Source: Hwangdonia lutea
GTDB lineage: Bacteria; Bacteroidota; Bacteroidia; Flavobacteriales; Flavobacteriaceae
Assembly (NCBI RefSeq): GCF_032814565.1
Contig: NZ_CP136521.1
Location: forward strand, 3,072,501-3,136,500
Direction: 5' to 3'
Length of the DNA: 64,000 nt
In this document: positions 52,749-61,352 of the stretch, piece by piece
Position numbering within the stretch: the stretch's first letter is position 1
Layout of the letters: each line of letters opens with the position of its first letter
The notes under the pieces: model-generated
Told to the model about the DNA's origin: nothing
The model's input: the letters and a program-made list of their open reading frames with translations, nothing else
Database searches by the model: none
Translations under genes and position numbers: made by a program

Positions 52749-54170
52749 CTAACAATCTGTAATATGCACACCAACCGCTAAACCGCCTTCGCTGGTTTCT
52801 TTGTATTTAGTATTCATGTCTTTGGCGGTTTCCCACATGGTATTTACCACCTTATCCAAAGGTACTTTTACGTTGTTCGGGTCGGTATCCAAAGCCAATT
52901 CTGCAGCGTTAATGGCTTTAATGGCACCCATGGCATTGCGTTCTATACAAGGTATTTGTACGAGTCCGCCAATGGGGTCGCAGGTTAAGCCTAAATGGTG
53001 TTCCATAGCAATTTCGGCGGCCACCAAAACTTGTTCTGGCGTACCCCCAAGCAATTCGGTTAGCGCCCCTGCAGCCATGGCAGACGACACACCAATTTCA
53101 GCTTGACAGCCACCCATGGCCGCACTAATGGTGGCGCCTTTTTTAAAGATGCTTCCAATCTCGCCGGCCACCAATAAAAAACGTTTGATGTCTTCAAAAT
53201 CGCCGTCGTGGTTTTCAATAACCAAATAATACATAAGTACGGCCGGAATAACGCCTGCACTTCCGTTGGTTGGTGCCGTAACTACACGACCCAAGGAAGC
53301 ATTCACCTCGTTTACCGCCAATGCAAAACAGCTTACCCATTTAATGATTTGCCTAAATTTTACTTCGGTATCCCTTATGGAATAAACCCATTCTACGGGT
53401 GTTGTATAGGGTTTGCCGCTTTTTAAGTTTTGGTGCATATCGTAAGCGCGTCGCCTTACGTTTAATCCACCGGGGAGATGGCCTTCGGTGTGGCAACCCA
53501 AGTACATGCATTCCAGCATGGTGTCCCAAATGCGTTTAAGTTCGCTGTTAATGTCGCTTTCTGATCGGATGGATTTTTCGTTTTCCAAAACGACTTGCGA
53601 GATTGGTAAATTCAGGTTTTTACAAAACTGTAAAAGCTCGGTGCCTTTTTCGATGGGATACGGAAAAGTACATTTTATTTCAAAATTCCGCTTGTGGTTT
53701 GTGCGCTCTTCTTTTACAACAAAACCACCACCGATGGAGTAGAAGGTCGATTTAGATTTCCGCCCATTAATGAGTGCCGTAAAAACCATGGCATTGGCAT
53801 GAAATGGTAAAAACTTTTTATTAAAAACAATATGGGTTTCCGGGTTAAAGGCTAAAGATTTTTCGCCATTAAAATGGATTGTTTTTGTGTTTTTTATGGC
53901 ATCAATGGTTTTATCGATGTGTTCTGTGGGAATGGTTTCGGGGTCGGCACCGCTTAAACCCAACATAACGGCATAATCGGTGGCATGCCCTTTGCCGGTT
54001 AATGACAGTGAGCCGTATAAATCGACAGTAATGGCTTCAACCTTATCAAAGCTGTTGTTTGTTTTAAGTTCTTTTATCCAACGTTCGGCAGCACGCCACG
54101 GTCCAAGTGTATGGGAGCTTGATGGGCCAATGCCTATTTTTAGCATATCGAATACCGAGATACATTCCAT
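52749..54170 (-). CDS. sdaA: L-serine ammonia-lyase, single-chain iron-sulfur type
   Basis: 473 residues, beta and alpha domains in one chain. The N-terminal serine-binding-type block [27 protein letters not shown] and [10 protein letters not shown] are present. So are the three cysteines that hold the 4Fe-4S cluster, in [16 protein letters not shown] and IPCIERN. Converts L-serine to pyruvate and ammonia in the cytoplasm. Monocistronic, with a perfect -7 element upstream. Confidence 0.96.
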   Translation of the reverse strand: MECISVFDMLKIGIGPSSSHTLGPWRAAERWIKELKTNNSFDKVEAITVDLYGSLSLTGKGHATDYAVMLGLSGADPETIPTEHIDKTIDAIKNTKTIHFNGEKSLAFNPETHIVFNKKFLPFHANAMVFTALINGRKSKSTFYSIGGGFVVKEERTNHKRNFEIKCTFPYPIEKGTELLQFCKNLNLPISQVVLENEKSIRSESDINSELKRIWDTMLECMYLGCHTEGHLPGGLNVRRRAYDMHQNLKSGKPYTTPVEWVYSIRDTEVKFRQIIKWVSCFALAVNEVNASLGRVVTAPTNGSAGVIPAVLMYYLVIENHDGDFEDIKRFLLVAGEIGSIFKKGATISAAMGGCQAEIGVSSAMAAGALTELLGGTPEQVLVAAEIAMEHHLGLTCDPIGGLVQIPCIERNAMGAIKAINAAELALDTDPNNVKVPLDKVVNTMWETAKDMNTKYKETSEGGLAVGVHITDC

Positions 54171-54194
54171 AATTACGCAATCGTTTTAGTTTGA

Positions 54195-54202
54195 CAAATA
54201 TA
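54195..54202 (-). promoter_or_regulatory. -7 element of sdaA
   Basis: Minus-strand TATATTTG, a perfect TAnnTTTG. Confidence 0.6.
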
Positions 54203-54337
54203 GAGAGATTGTTTTTGATTAATAATTATTTTGAGATGGATTTTAAGGATGCTTACTCTGGTGTTTTTTTTTGTGACACAGAGAATCGCAGCGTATTAAA
54301 TTAATAGGCGTAAAATTATGGATGCTGCGAGCAGGTG

Positions 54338-54443
54338 CGCAAGGGATTGAACGGTGTGTTTGAGCTCCCCGACGCAGGAGGGAGCGAGTAGTGAAAGCCC
54401 GACCTGACACCCTGAGCACAGTCGAAGGGCAAAGGTTGCGCCC
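54338..54443. repeat. Structured intergenic element, copy 1
   Basis: GCGCAAGGGATTGAACGG, an inner GCTCCC...GGGAGC hairpin, GTGAAAGCCCGACC and GGTTGCGCCCA. The order and core words recur at 61093-61263. An embedded CCTGAGCACAGTCGAAGG repeat lies at 54404-54430. Confidence 0.6.
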
Positions 54444-54528
54444 AAATAAAATTTAAGATTTTAGATTAATGATTAACGATTGTTGAGTGCTACCGTGACC
54501 TTTGATTACGAACGTAAACCGAAAAATT

Positions 54529-54543
54529 ATGACACTGTGTCAT
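54529..54543. promoter_or_regulatory. Palindrome upstream of dnaK
   Basis: ATGACAC-T-GTGTCAT, perfect 7-base arms, about 105 bases before the dnaK ATG. Candidate heat-shock regulator site. Confidence 0.5.
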
Positions 54544-54553
54544 GCTTTTAGGG

Positions 54554-54570
54554 TTGGCATAATGATTGAC
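54554..54570 (+). promoter_or_regulatory. Possible sigma54-like promoter of dnaK
   Basis: TTGGCATAATGATTGAC: the -24 TTGGCA is good, but the -12 element has TTGA where TTGC is expected. No TAnnTTTG is seen at a suitable place. Confidence 0.3.
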
Positions 54571-54633
54571 TTAAACAACCTGAAATTTATTATTGTAAAA
54601 AGTAAACACAACAAATTAAAAGTAAAATATATT

Positions 54634-56544
54634 ATGAGTAAAATTATTGGAATCGATTTAGGAACAACTAACTCTTGCGTTTCTGTTATGGAGGGTAACG
54701 ACCCTGTTGTTATCCCAAACGCAGAAGGTAAACGCACCACACCATCGGTTATCGCTTTTGTTGAAGGCGGTGAGATTAAAGTTGGTGATCCTGCAAAAAG
54801 ACAAGCGGTTACTAACCCTACAAAAACGGTTTATTCGATTAAACGTTTTATGGGTAACAAATATTCTGAGTCTAAAAAAGAAGCAGAACGTGTACCATAT
54901 AAAGTGGTAAAAGGTGATAATGATACACCTAGAGTTGATATTGACGGACGTTTATATACGCCTCAAGAATTATCGGCAATGATTCTTCAAAAAATGAAGA
55001 AAACGGCCGAGGATTATTTAGGTACATCGGTAAGCGAAGCGGTAATTACCGTACCAGCTTATTTTAACGATGCGCAACGTCAGGCAACCAAAGAAGCTGG
55101 AGAAATTGCAGGCTTAAAAGTTAGAAGAATTATTAACGAACCAACAGCTGCAGCTTTAGCTTACGGTATGGACAAAAAGAGTACAGACCAAAAAATTGCT
55201 GTATTTGATTTTGGAGGTGGAACACATGATGTATCTATCCTTGAATTAGGTGATGGTGTTTTTGAAGTACTATCTACCGAAGGTGATACGCACTTAGGTG
55301 GTGATGATGTTGATGAAAAAATCATTAACTGGTTGGCTGATGAGTTTCAAGCAGAAGAGTCTATGGACTTACGTAAAGACCCTATGTCTTTACAACGATT
55401 AAAGGAAGCAGCTGAAAAAGCAAAGATTGAATTATCATCTTCTGAGCAAACAGAAATTAACTTGCCATATATTACGGCCACTGCGAGTGGGCCAAAACAC
55501 TTGGTACGTACTTTAACACGCTCGAAATTTGAGCAATTAATTGACGACTTGGTAAAACGTACTATAGAGCCATGCGAATCGGCTTTAAAAGCAGCTGGTT
55601 TAACTAAAGGAGATATTAACGAGGTTATTTTAGTTGGTGGTTCAACACGTATTCCTGCCGTACAAAAAGCCGTTGAGAAATTCTTCGGAAAAGTACCGAG
55701 CAAAGGTGTAAACCCGGACGAGGTAGTATCATTAGGAGCTGGAATTCAAGGTGGTGTTTTAACCGGAGATGTTAAAGATGTATTGCTTTTAGATGTAACA
55801 CCTTTATCATTAGGTATTGAAACTATGGGTAATGTTATGACGAAGCTTATTGAAGCGAACACAACAATACCTACCAAAAAATCTCAGATATTCTCTACAG
55901 CTGCCGATAATCAACCATCGGTTGAGATTCACGTATTACAAGGTGAAAGAGCGATGGCTGCCGATAACAAAACTATTGGACGTTTTCACTTAGATGGTAT
56001 TCCTCCTGCAAGACGTGGTACACCGCAAATTGAAGTAACTTTCGATATTGATGCGAATGGTATTATTCACGTTACGGCAACAGATAAAGCAACAAACAAA
56101 ACCCAAGATATTCGTATTGAAGCATCTTCTGGTTTAACTGAAGAGGAAATCGAGAAAATGAAAGCTGATGCTGAAGCAAATGCTGAAGCCGATGCAAAAG
56201 CAGCAGAAAATGCTAAGAAATTAAACGAAGCAGATTCAATGATTTTCCAAACTGAAAAACAGTTGGAAGAGTTTGGTGATAAGTTATCTGATGATAAAAA
56301 GAAACCAATTGAAGAGGCTTTAGAAGAATTGAAAAAAGCTTACGAAACTAAAGATATTGAGGTGATTACACCGGCTTTAGATAAAATAAACGAAGCTTGG
56401 AAAGCAGCTTCTGAAGAAATGTACAAAGCACAAGCTGAAGCACAGGGTGGCGGAGATGCTCAACCTGGACCAGATGCTTCCGGACAAAACGGACAAGCAG
56501 AAGGCAGCGATGTGGAAGATGTAGATTTCGAGGAAGTGAAGTAA
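54634..56544 (+). CDS. dnaK: Chaperone DnaK (Hsp70)
   Basis: 636 residues from [18 protein letters not shown]. It has the nucleotide-binding domain with IDLGTTNS, phosphate 2 loop [13 protein letters not shown] (His where most DnaK have Phe) and [10 protein letters not shown]. The substrate domain ([13 protein letters not shown]) and lid follow, ending in the acidic EDVDFEEVK tail. An ATG at 54502 would add 44 residues unlike any DnaK and is rejected. No dnaJ or grpE follows. CbpA at 3.2 kb is a possible partner. Confidence 0.97.
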   Translation: MSKIIGIDLGTTNSCVSVMEGNDPVVIPNAEGKRTTPSVIAFVEGGEIKVGDPAKRQAVTNPTKTVYSIKRFMGNKYSESKKEAERVPYKVVKGDNDTPRVDIDGRLYTPQELSAMILQKMKKTAEDYLGTSVSEAVITVPAYFNDAQRQATKEAGEIAGLKVRRIINEPTAAALAYGMDKKSTDQKIAVFDFGGGTHDVSILELGDGVFEVLSTEGDTHLGGDDVDEKIINWLADEFQAEESMDLRKDPMSLQRLKEAAEKAKIELSSSEQTEINLPYITATASGPKHLVRTLTRSKFEQLIDDLVKRTIEPCESALKAAGLTKGDINEVILVGGSTRIPAVQKAVEKFFGKVPSKGVNPDEVVSLGAGIQGGVLTGDVKDVLLLDVTPLSLGIETMGNVMTKLIEANTTIPTKKSQIFSTAADNQPSVEIHVLQGERAMAADNKTIGRFHLDGIPPARRGTPQIEVTFDIDANGIIHVTATDKATNKTQDIRIEASSGLTEEEIEKMKADAEANAEADAKAAENAKKLNEADSMIFQTEKQLEEFGDKLSDDKKKPIEEALEELKKAYETKDIEVITPALDKINEAWKAASEEMYKAQAEAQGGGDAQPGPDASGQNGQAEGSDVEDVDFEEVK

Positions 56545-56550
56545 GTTGTC

Positions 56551-56570
56551 ATTCCTGCGAAGGCAGGAAT
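56551..56570. repeat. ATTCCTGCGAAGGCAGGAAT palindrome
   Basis: ATTCCTGC and GCAGGAAT around GAAG, just after the dnaK stop. It belongs to the widespread TCATTCCTGCGAAGGCAGG type. It may end the dnaK message although no T run follows. Confidence 0.6.
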
Positions 56571-56592
56571 CTTATCAAAATATTCTGTGTGC

Positions 56593-56617
56593 ATGGGTTC
56601 GATTCCCATATTCTCCA
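56593..56617 (+). pseudogene. tRNA 3' fragment (T arm, acceptor strand, discriminator)
   Basis: T stem ATGGG/CCCAT around loop TTCGATT, then ATTCTCC and A73. No variable loop or 3' anticodon strand that pairs with the other half can be found before it. Confidence 0.6.
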
Positions 56618-56632
56618 CAAGTAATTAATATT

Positions 56633-56669
56633 GGGGAATTAGCTTAGTGGAAGAGCAGCAGGTTGATAA
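56633..56669 (+). pseudogene. tRNA 5' fragment with Ile(GAT)-like anticodon loop
   Basis: Acceptor GGGGAAT, TA, D stem GCTT/GAGC, then anticodon stem GCAGG and loop TTGATAA, where the tRNA-like sequence stops. GGGGAAT pairs with the ATTCTCC of the fragment 16 bases upstream (one G-T), so the two halves fit but are in reversed order. Confidence 0.6.
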
Positions 56670-56677
56670 TAATAAAA

Positions 56678-56709
56678 AAACGCAATCATTAATTTGGTTG
56701 CGTTTTTTT
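56678..56709 (+). terminator. Terminator after tRNA fragment
   Basis: AACGCAATCA and GGTTGCGTT around a TTAATTT loop, then a T run. 32 bases are identical to 57314-57345. Confidence 0.85.
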
Positions 56710-56775
56710 TATATAATATTTTATTTTGTAGAAAAATTAATATAGATTTGTCAGTCAATCTAACAATCAAAAACC

Positions 56776-57291
56776 ATGAAAAAATTTAACCTATTTTTTA
56801 TTGCATTTATTTTAATATTGTCATCTTGTTCGAGTGATGATGCATCACTAATAACATCTGGAGATATTCTTGGAACATGGAAAGGAACATCTTTAGATTA
56901 CAGTGGGAATACTGCTACTAATGCCCAAGGACAGACTATAAATGCTGATTTTGTGGGAGAAGCATACGATATGAATTATACGCTTACCTTTAAAGATGAC
57001 CCAAAGATTGTAGTTTCTGAAGGTAGTTATAGTTTAAAATTAACAACGACAGTTTCGGGGGAGACAATGTCTCAAAATATGGAGAATATTGCGTTTTTAG
57101 AGGCCGAGAGCTGGAGTAAAAATGATAATACACTTACAGTTTTCAATGGAGATAAATCTTTTGATTATACAATTGTTGAATTAACAGAAAGTTTACTAAA
57201 GCTCTCGATATCAACAGAGGAGGATTTGTCGCAGCAAGGAATAAATATTATAACTACAGTTAACGCAATTATGACATTCAGTAGGGATTAG
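56776..57291 (+). CDS. Lipocalin-like lipoprotein
   Basis: 171 residues with lipoprotein signal (FIALFILILSSCSS-like; Cys18 in LSSCSSDD). The GDILGTWKGTSLDYSG opening and later beta strands are typical of the lipocalin-like secreted domains of Bacteroidota. The gene is bounded by two identical terminators (upstream 56678-56709, downstream 57314-57345). Function unknown; a surface or periplasmic small-ligand binder is possible. Confidence 0.75.
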   Translation: MKKFNLFFIAFILILSSCSSDDASLITSGDILGTWKGTSLDYSGNTATNAQGQTINADFVGEAYDMNYTLTFKDDPKIVVSEGSYSLKLTTTVSGETMSQNMENIAFLEAESWSKNDNTLTVFNGDKSFDYTIVELTESLLKLSISTEEDLSQQGINIITTVNAIMTFSRD

Positions 57292-57313
57292 TAAAAACTC
57301 TCATGAATTTGTT

Positions 57314-57345
57314 AAACGCAATCATTAATTTGGTTGCGTTTTTTT
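57314..57345 (+). terminator. Terminator of the lipocalin-like gene
   Basis: Same 32 bases as at 56678-56709. Confidence 0.88.
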
Positions 57346-57420
57346 GTGTGTTTTCATCAGCAAAAATGAATAAATAAAACCGTTTCTTTGTAAATGCAAT
57401 CGATTTAACCAAAAAAAGTA

Positions 57421-58650
57421 ATGTCTTTTTCAGCTAAAATAAAATCAAACTACAATCCAAAACGGTTAGCCGTAAAACTTAATGCCAAAGGGGAGCAGTT
57501 TGTTTTAAAAGGACATCCGTGGGTGTTTTCGAATAATATTGTAAAAATAAACGATGATGCCAAAACGGGCGATTTAGCTATCATTTTCGGTAAAAATAAA
57601 AATCGGGTCATAGGTTTGGGTTTGTATGATGCCCATTCGCCAATTCGCATTAAAATGCTTTATAGCGGTCAAGAAAAAGTTCAAATTAATGCTGCTTTTT
57701 TTCAGGACAAAATAAAGGAAGCGTATATCAAACGGCTCAGTTTGCTAAAAACAAAAACCAATAGTTATCGTTTGTTATTTGGTGAAAACGATGGGTTTCC
57801 TGGTTTAATAGCCGATGTTTATGCTACGGTGTTGGTGGTTAAAATGTATTCAGAAATTTGGTTGCCATATTTAGAGACTATTATTCCGGGTTTGCAACAA
57901 ACATCAAACGCTAAAACCGTTGTGCTACGATTAAGTAGAGGAGTGGAACAGTCAAAAAACCATCCATTTACAAATGGCGAGGTTGTTTTTGGAACCTTAG
58001 AAAATGAGGTTGTTCAGTTTGTTGAGCACGGTGTTAACTTTTCAGCAAACGTTATTAAAGGGCATAAAACCGGTTATTTTTTAGATCACCGCGCTAATAG
58101 AAAACAAGTGGGTGCGTGGAGTAAAGACAAAACGGTTTTGGATGTGTTTAGTTATGCTGGCGGGTTTTCAGTTCATGCTTTGGCAAATGGCGCTAAAGAA
58201 GTGACCAGTTTGGATATTAGCAAACAAGCTTTGGAAATAGCCAAGGACAACGGGAAACTTAACAGCTATACCGGAACACATAAAACCATTGCTGATGATG
58301 CTTTTGAAGCGTTAAACAAGCTTATAAATAACAAAACAACTTTTGATGTGGTTGTAATCGACCCTCCTAGTTTTGCGAAACAAGCTTCGGAAATAGCACT
58401 CGCCAAAAAGAAATATGCGCAATTGGCAGCATTGGGTGAACAGCTTACAAGTAAAAACGGGTTGTTGGTATTGGCATCGTGCTCGTCCCGTATTCAGGCT
58501 CAAGCGTTTTACGATATTAATAGTCAGGCGTTATTAGCAACTCAAAGAGCATTTAAGATACTTTTAAAAACACAGCATGACACCGATCATCCCATAGGTT
58601 TCCCCGAAGGCGCTTATCTTAAAACGGGCTATTATCGTTTTTTAGATTAG
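57421..58650 (+). CDS. Class I rRNA (cytosine-C5) methyltransferase, RlmI-like
   Basis: 409 residues. N-terminal PUA domain (LKGHPWVFSNNIVKI), EEHAD-like middle, then a Rossmann SAM domain: VLDVFSYAGGFSVHAL (motif I), VVIDPPSFAK (motif IV) and LASCSSRIQ (motif VI with the catalytic Cys). This is the RlmI/YccW organisation, methylating 23S rRNA. Monocistronic between two unrelated genes. The exact base modified is taken from the family. Confidence 0.93.
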   Translation: MSFSAKIKSNYNPKRLAVKLNAKGEQFVLKGHPWVFSNNIVKINDDAKTGDLAIIFGKNKNRVIGLGLYDAHSPIRIKMLYSGQEKVQINAAFFQDKIKEAYIKRLSLLKTKTNSYRLLFGENDGFPGLIADVYATVLVVKMYSEIWLPYLETIIPGLQQTSNAKTVVLRLSRGVEQSKNHPFTNGEVVFGTLENEVVQFVEHGVNFSANVIKGHKTGYFLDHRANRKQVGAWSKDKTVLDVFSYAGGFSVHALANGAKEVTSLDISKQALEIAKDNGKLNSYTGTHKTIADDAFEALNKLINNKTTFDVVVIDPPSFAKQASEIALAKKKYAQLAALGEQLTSKNGLLVLASCSSRIQAQAFYDINSQALLATQRAFKILLKTQHDTDHPIGFPEGAYLKTGYYRFLD

Positions 58651-58686
58651 ATTTATCTTAATTTGTTATGCATGCATAATATTTAT

Positions 58687-58694
58687 TATATTTG
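58687..58694 (+). promoter_or_regulatory. -7 element of the flavin oxidoreductase gene
   Basis: TATATTTG, a perfect TAnnTTTG, 17 bases before the ATG at 58712. Confidence 0.6.
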
Positions 58695-58711
58695 CTCAAA
58701 TCAAAATAAAA

Positions 58712-59659
58712 ATGGCGACCGAACTTACACAACTTTTAAACATTAAATATCCTATTATTCAAGCGCCCATGTTTTTAGTGTCAAACGTGGCCATGGTTAC
58801 TGAAGCTATGAAAGGCGGTATAGCCGGCTGTATTCCGGCACTTAACTACAGAACATTGGATGAATTACGAGCCGCAATTAGGGAATTGCACGTCAATAAG
58901 GTGGAAGGTGGTTCGTTTGGTTTTAATTTAATTGTAAACAAATCAAACGTAAAATATAAAGATCAGTTACGCGTAATTTGTGAAGAAGGTTGCGATTTTA
59001 TAATAACCTCATTAGGCAGTCCCGAAGAAACCATTAATCAGGCACATAAAGCTGGTATCAAAGTGTTTTGCGATGTGGTGGATTTAAAGTTCGCCAAAAA
59101 AGTTGAAGACTTGGGAGCCGATGCCGTAATAGCGGTGAACAATCAAGCGGGTGGTCATAGAGGTGGAAAATCGCCAGAAGATTTGATTAAACAATTGGTG
59201 GCGCATTGTAATATTCCTATAATTTCTGCCGGTGGTGTAGGGTGTAAAGCGGATGTCGATGAAATGTTGGGTTACGGTGCCGCTGGTGTATCGGTTGGCA
59301 GTCCGTTTATTGCATCAACCGAAGCCAATGTTACCGAAGAATATAAACAAGCTTGTGTAGATTATGGCGCTGACGATATTGTGGTTACCGAGCGTATTTC
59401 TGGAACACCGTGTACCGTTATCAATACACCTTATGTTCAAAAAATAGGCACTAAGGCCACATGGATTGAGAATTTGCTAAACAAGAATAGAAAGCTCAAA
59501 AAATGGGTAAAAATGATTCGTTTTTCCATTGGCATGAATGCCACAAAAAATGCAGCAACCAAAGCTACTTACAAAACAGTTTGGGTGGCAGGACCAAGTA
59601 TTGAACACACGACAGACATATTGCCTACCAAAGCTATTATTGAACGATTGGTTGCTTAA
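58712..59659 (+). CDS. NAD(P)H-dependent flavin oxidoreductase / nitronate monooxygenase
   Basis: 315 residues, TIM barrel of the 2-nitropropane dioxygenase family. YPIIQAPMFLVSN and GGIAGCIPALN form the FMN entry, AGGHRGG is the nitronate-type loop, and ISAGGVGCKADVDEMLGYGA with GVSVGSPFIAS holds the flavin phosphate. Cytoplasmic. Physiological role ranges from nitronate detoxification to quinone or enoyl reduction. Confidence 0.93.
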   Translation: MATELTQLLNIKYPIIQAPMFLVSNVAMVTEAMKGGIAGCIPALNYRTLDELRAAIRELHVNKVEGGSFGFNLIVNKSNVKYKDQLRVICEEGCDFIITSLGSPEETINQAHKAGIKVFCDVVDLKFAKKVEDLGADAVIAVNNQAGGHRGGKSPEDLIKQLVAHCNIPIISAGGVGCKADVDEMLGYGAAGVSVGSPFIASTEANVTEEYKQACVDYGADDIVVTERISGTPCTVINTPYVQKIGTKATWIENLLNKNRKLKKWVKMIRFSIGMNATKNAATKATYKTVWVAGPSIEHTTDILPTKAIIERLVA

Positions 59660-59717
59660 TTTAAAAGGAAACAAAGTAGTTATGGTTATTACGGCAATAA
59701 ATTCTTAAATTGCTATA

Positions 59718-60995
59718 ATGAAAAAGTTTTTACTACTTCTATTATTGGTGTTGTTACTTGGCATTGCTTTAATTTATTGGTCCGTTTCTTCAACGGATAA
59801 AGAGTTTGAACGCGGACAACTTATAAATATTGACAACGTTGCGTCGGTAAACTTCAAAGATTACGACTCGGTTCTTATTGCCGCAAGTTTTCTTTACGAA
59901 GGTGAAAGTATTAAAAAACTCATTCAAGGTGAGCAATATAGAGAAGCCTGGGCAACGCCAATAAAAGCACCCGTTGTTTTTCTCGATACACTTTTTGGGG
60001 GCATGCGCATAATAAAAGAGGGCGGCGGCAACCAAACCCACTCGTTAAAATTAAAAGCACCAAACAATATTGTTTACACTTTACGTAGTGTGAATAAAGA
60101 TCCACAACCTTTAATTCCAGAGTTTTTAAGAGCCTTAGGACTTGAGAACATAGTTGTTGATGGCATTTCTGCGCAGCATCCTTATGGCGCTATTTTGGTT
60201 GCAGAACTCGCCGAATCATCACAGGTATTGCACACACATCCTAAATTGGTTTTTGTGCCTAAGCAAGAAATTTTAGGAGATTTTAATGATAAATATGGAA
60301 ACCGATTGTTTTTGCTGGAATATGAATCTGATAGTGAAGAAAATTGGACAGCCCTTGAAAATATTGTTGAAATATTGGATACGGACGACTTGCAAGAATT
60401 TAAGCGTGATAATCCCCAAGCTGTAAGCGTAGATAAACATGCGTTAGTTCGCTCGCGATTATTCGATTTTTTAATTGGCGATTGGGACAGACACACAAAA
60501 CAGTGGGGATGGGCCATGCAAAAGACCAATAATCAATATGTGGCCATTCCCATTGCGGCCGACCGTGATAATGCATTTTTTAATATTGAAGGTGTTATTC
60601 CGTCGTTAATAGCAAATAAAAACATAGAGCCCATGTTGCGTCCATTTAAAAAAGATATCGATTATTTACCAGGTCTTGTTTACCCTTTTGATAGATATTT
60701 TTTACTTAACACACCGGAATCTGTTTTTATAGAGGAAGCCAAGTTTTTACAACAAAAATTAACAGATAAAACCATTGAAGCTGCGTTACATGTTTGGGAC
60801 AAAGCCATCGTTGAACTGGATGGAAAACAAATTGTAGAAAAAATTAAAAGCCGAAGAGACCATCTTGTACAATACGCCACTGAATTTAAAAAAATAATTG
60901 ATGAACGAGGCAAACTGCACGAGGCTTTAAAAGGTTCAGATGATATAAAATTGCCGGACGAATTAATAGCTTGCTTTGAATGTGGCAGTGACTAA
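59718..60995 (+). CDS. Membrane-anchored protein with Fam20/HipA-like kinase-fold motifs
   Basis: 425 residues. One N-terminal membrane anchor (KKFLLLLLLVLLLGIALIYW) puts the rest in the periplasm. An N-lobe-like beta region (HSLKLKAPNNIVYTLRSV) is followed by FDFLIGDWDRHTKQWGW (D257-R-H259) and AIPIAADRDNAFF (D282, N285). DRH and DxxN/D motifs in this order resemble the catalytic and metal-binding loops of secretory Fam20C/HipA-type kinases. The same block occurs in large Bacteroidota phosphoesterase-barrel proteins (from memory). Kinase activity is not shown. Confidence 0.65.
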   Translation: MKKFLLLLLLVLLLGIALIYWSVSSTDKEFERGQLINIDNVASVNFKDYDSVLIAASFLYEGESIKKLIQGEQYREAWATPIKAPVVFLDTLFGGMRIIKEGGGNQTHSLKLKAPNNIVYTLRSVNKDPQPLIPEFLRALGLENIVVDGISAQHPYGAILVAELAESSQVLHTHPKLVFVPKQEILGDFNDKYGNRLFLLEYESDSEENWTALENIVEILDTDDLQEFKRDNPQAVSVDKHALVRSRLFDFLIGDWDRHTKQWGWAMQKTNNQYVAIPIAADRDNAFFNIEGVIPSLIANKNIEPMLRPFKKDIDYLPGLVYPFDRYFLLNTPESVFIEEAKFLQQKLTDKTIEAALHVWDKAIVELDGKQIVEKIKSRRDHLVQYATEFKKIIDERGKLHEALKGSDDIKLPDELIACFECGSD

Positions 60996-61092
60996 AAGGC
61001 TGCAATGAGCTTGATTGTTTTTAAAACTTTTATCGAAACAGCCATTTAAAAAAGGAATGGTTTTAAATTTAAGTACGGTAATTGGCAAATAG

Positions 61093-61263
61093 GCGCGTTA
61101 AGGATTGCAGTGGCATCCTTTTTTGTGCTTGACCCTAAAATTGATTTGGAAACTTATGAAAAATTAGTAAAAGCTAATTTGATTAGATACTGAAACCAGT
61201 TGAGCACAAAAAAGATATAACGGAAAGCCTGACGCTACCGATTTTTTTCGGTAGGGTAACGCC
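61093..61263. repeat. Structured intergenic element, copy 2
   Basis: GCGCGTTAAGGATTGCAGTGG, then arms TTTTTTGTGCT and AGCACAAAAAA around a 70-base loop, CGGAAAGCCTGAC, a CTACCG/CGGTAG hairpin (61235-61254) and GGTAACGCC. It matches copy 1 in order and core words. Confidence 0.6.
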
Positions 61264-61299
61264 GTAATACTGAAATTACTTCAGCTTAAATCAAAACAA

Positions 61300-61332
61300 A
61301 AAAAAACCCAATCGAAAGATTGGGCTTTTTTA
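61300..61332. terminator. Bidirectional terminator between kinase-like and OmpA genes
   Basis: CCCAATC-GAAA-GATTGGG with A runs before and T runs after, so it works on both strands. Confidence 0.88.
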
Positions 61333-61352
61333 AAATTATAATCGAAAGCTAA

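Larger units (their letters stand above)
60996..61352. other. Intergenic region holding structured element and terminator
   Basis: Contains element copy 2 (61093-61263) and the bidirectional terminator at 61300-61332. No gene seen. Confidence 0.6.

Noticed and set aside
54502-54633. Upstream ATG extending DnaK by 44 residues
   Set aside because: The extension overlaps the palindrome and promoter region, and DnaK proteins begin at [10 protein letters not shown].
56593-56669. Permuted tmRNA (two-piece type)
   Set aside because: The 5' fragment has a normal tRNA D arm and an anticodon loop. No tag reading frame or tmRNA-type ends.
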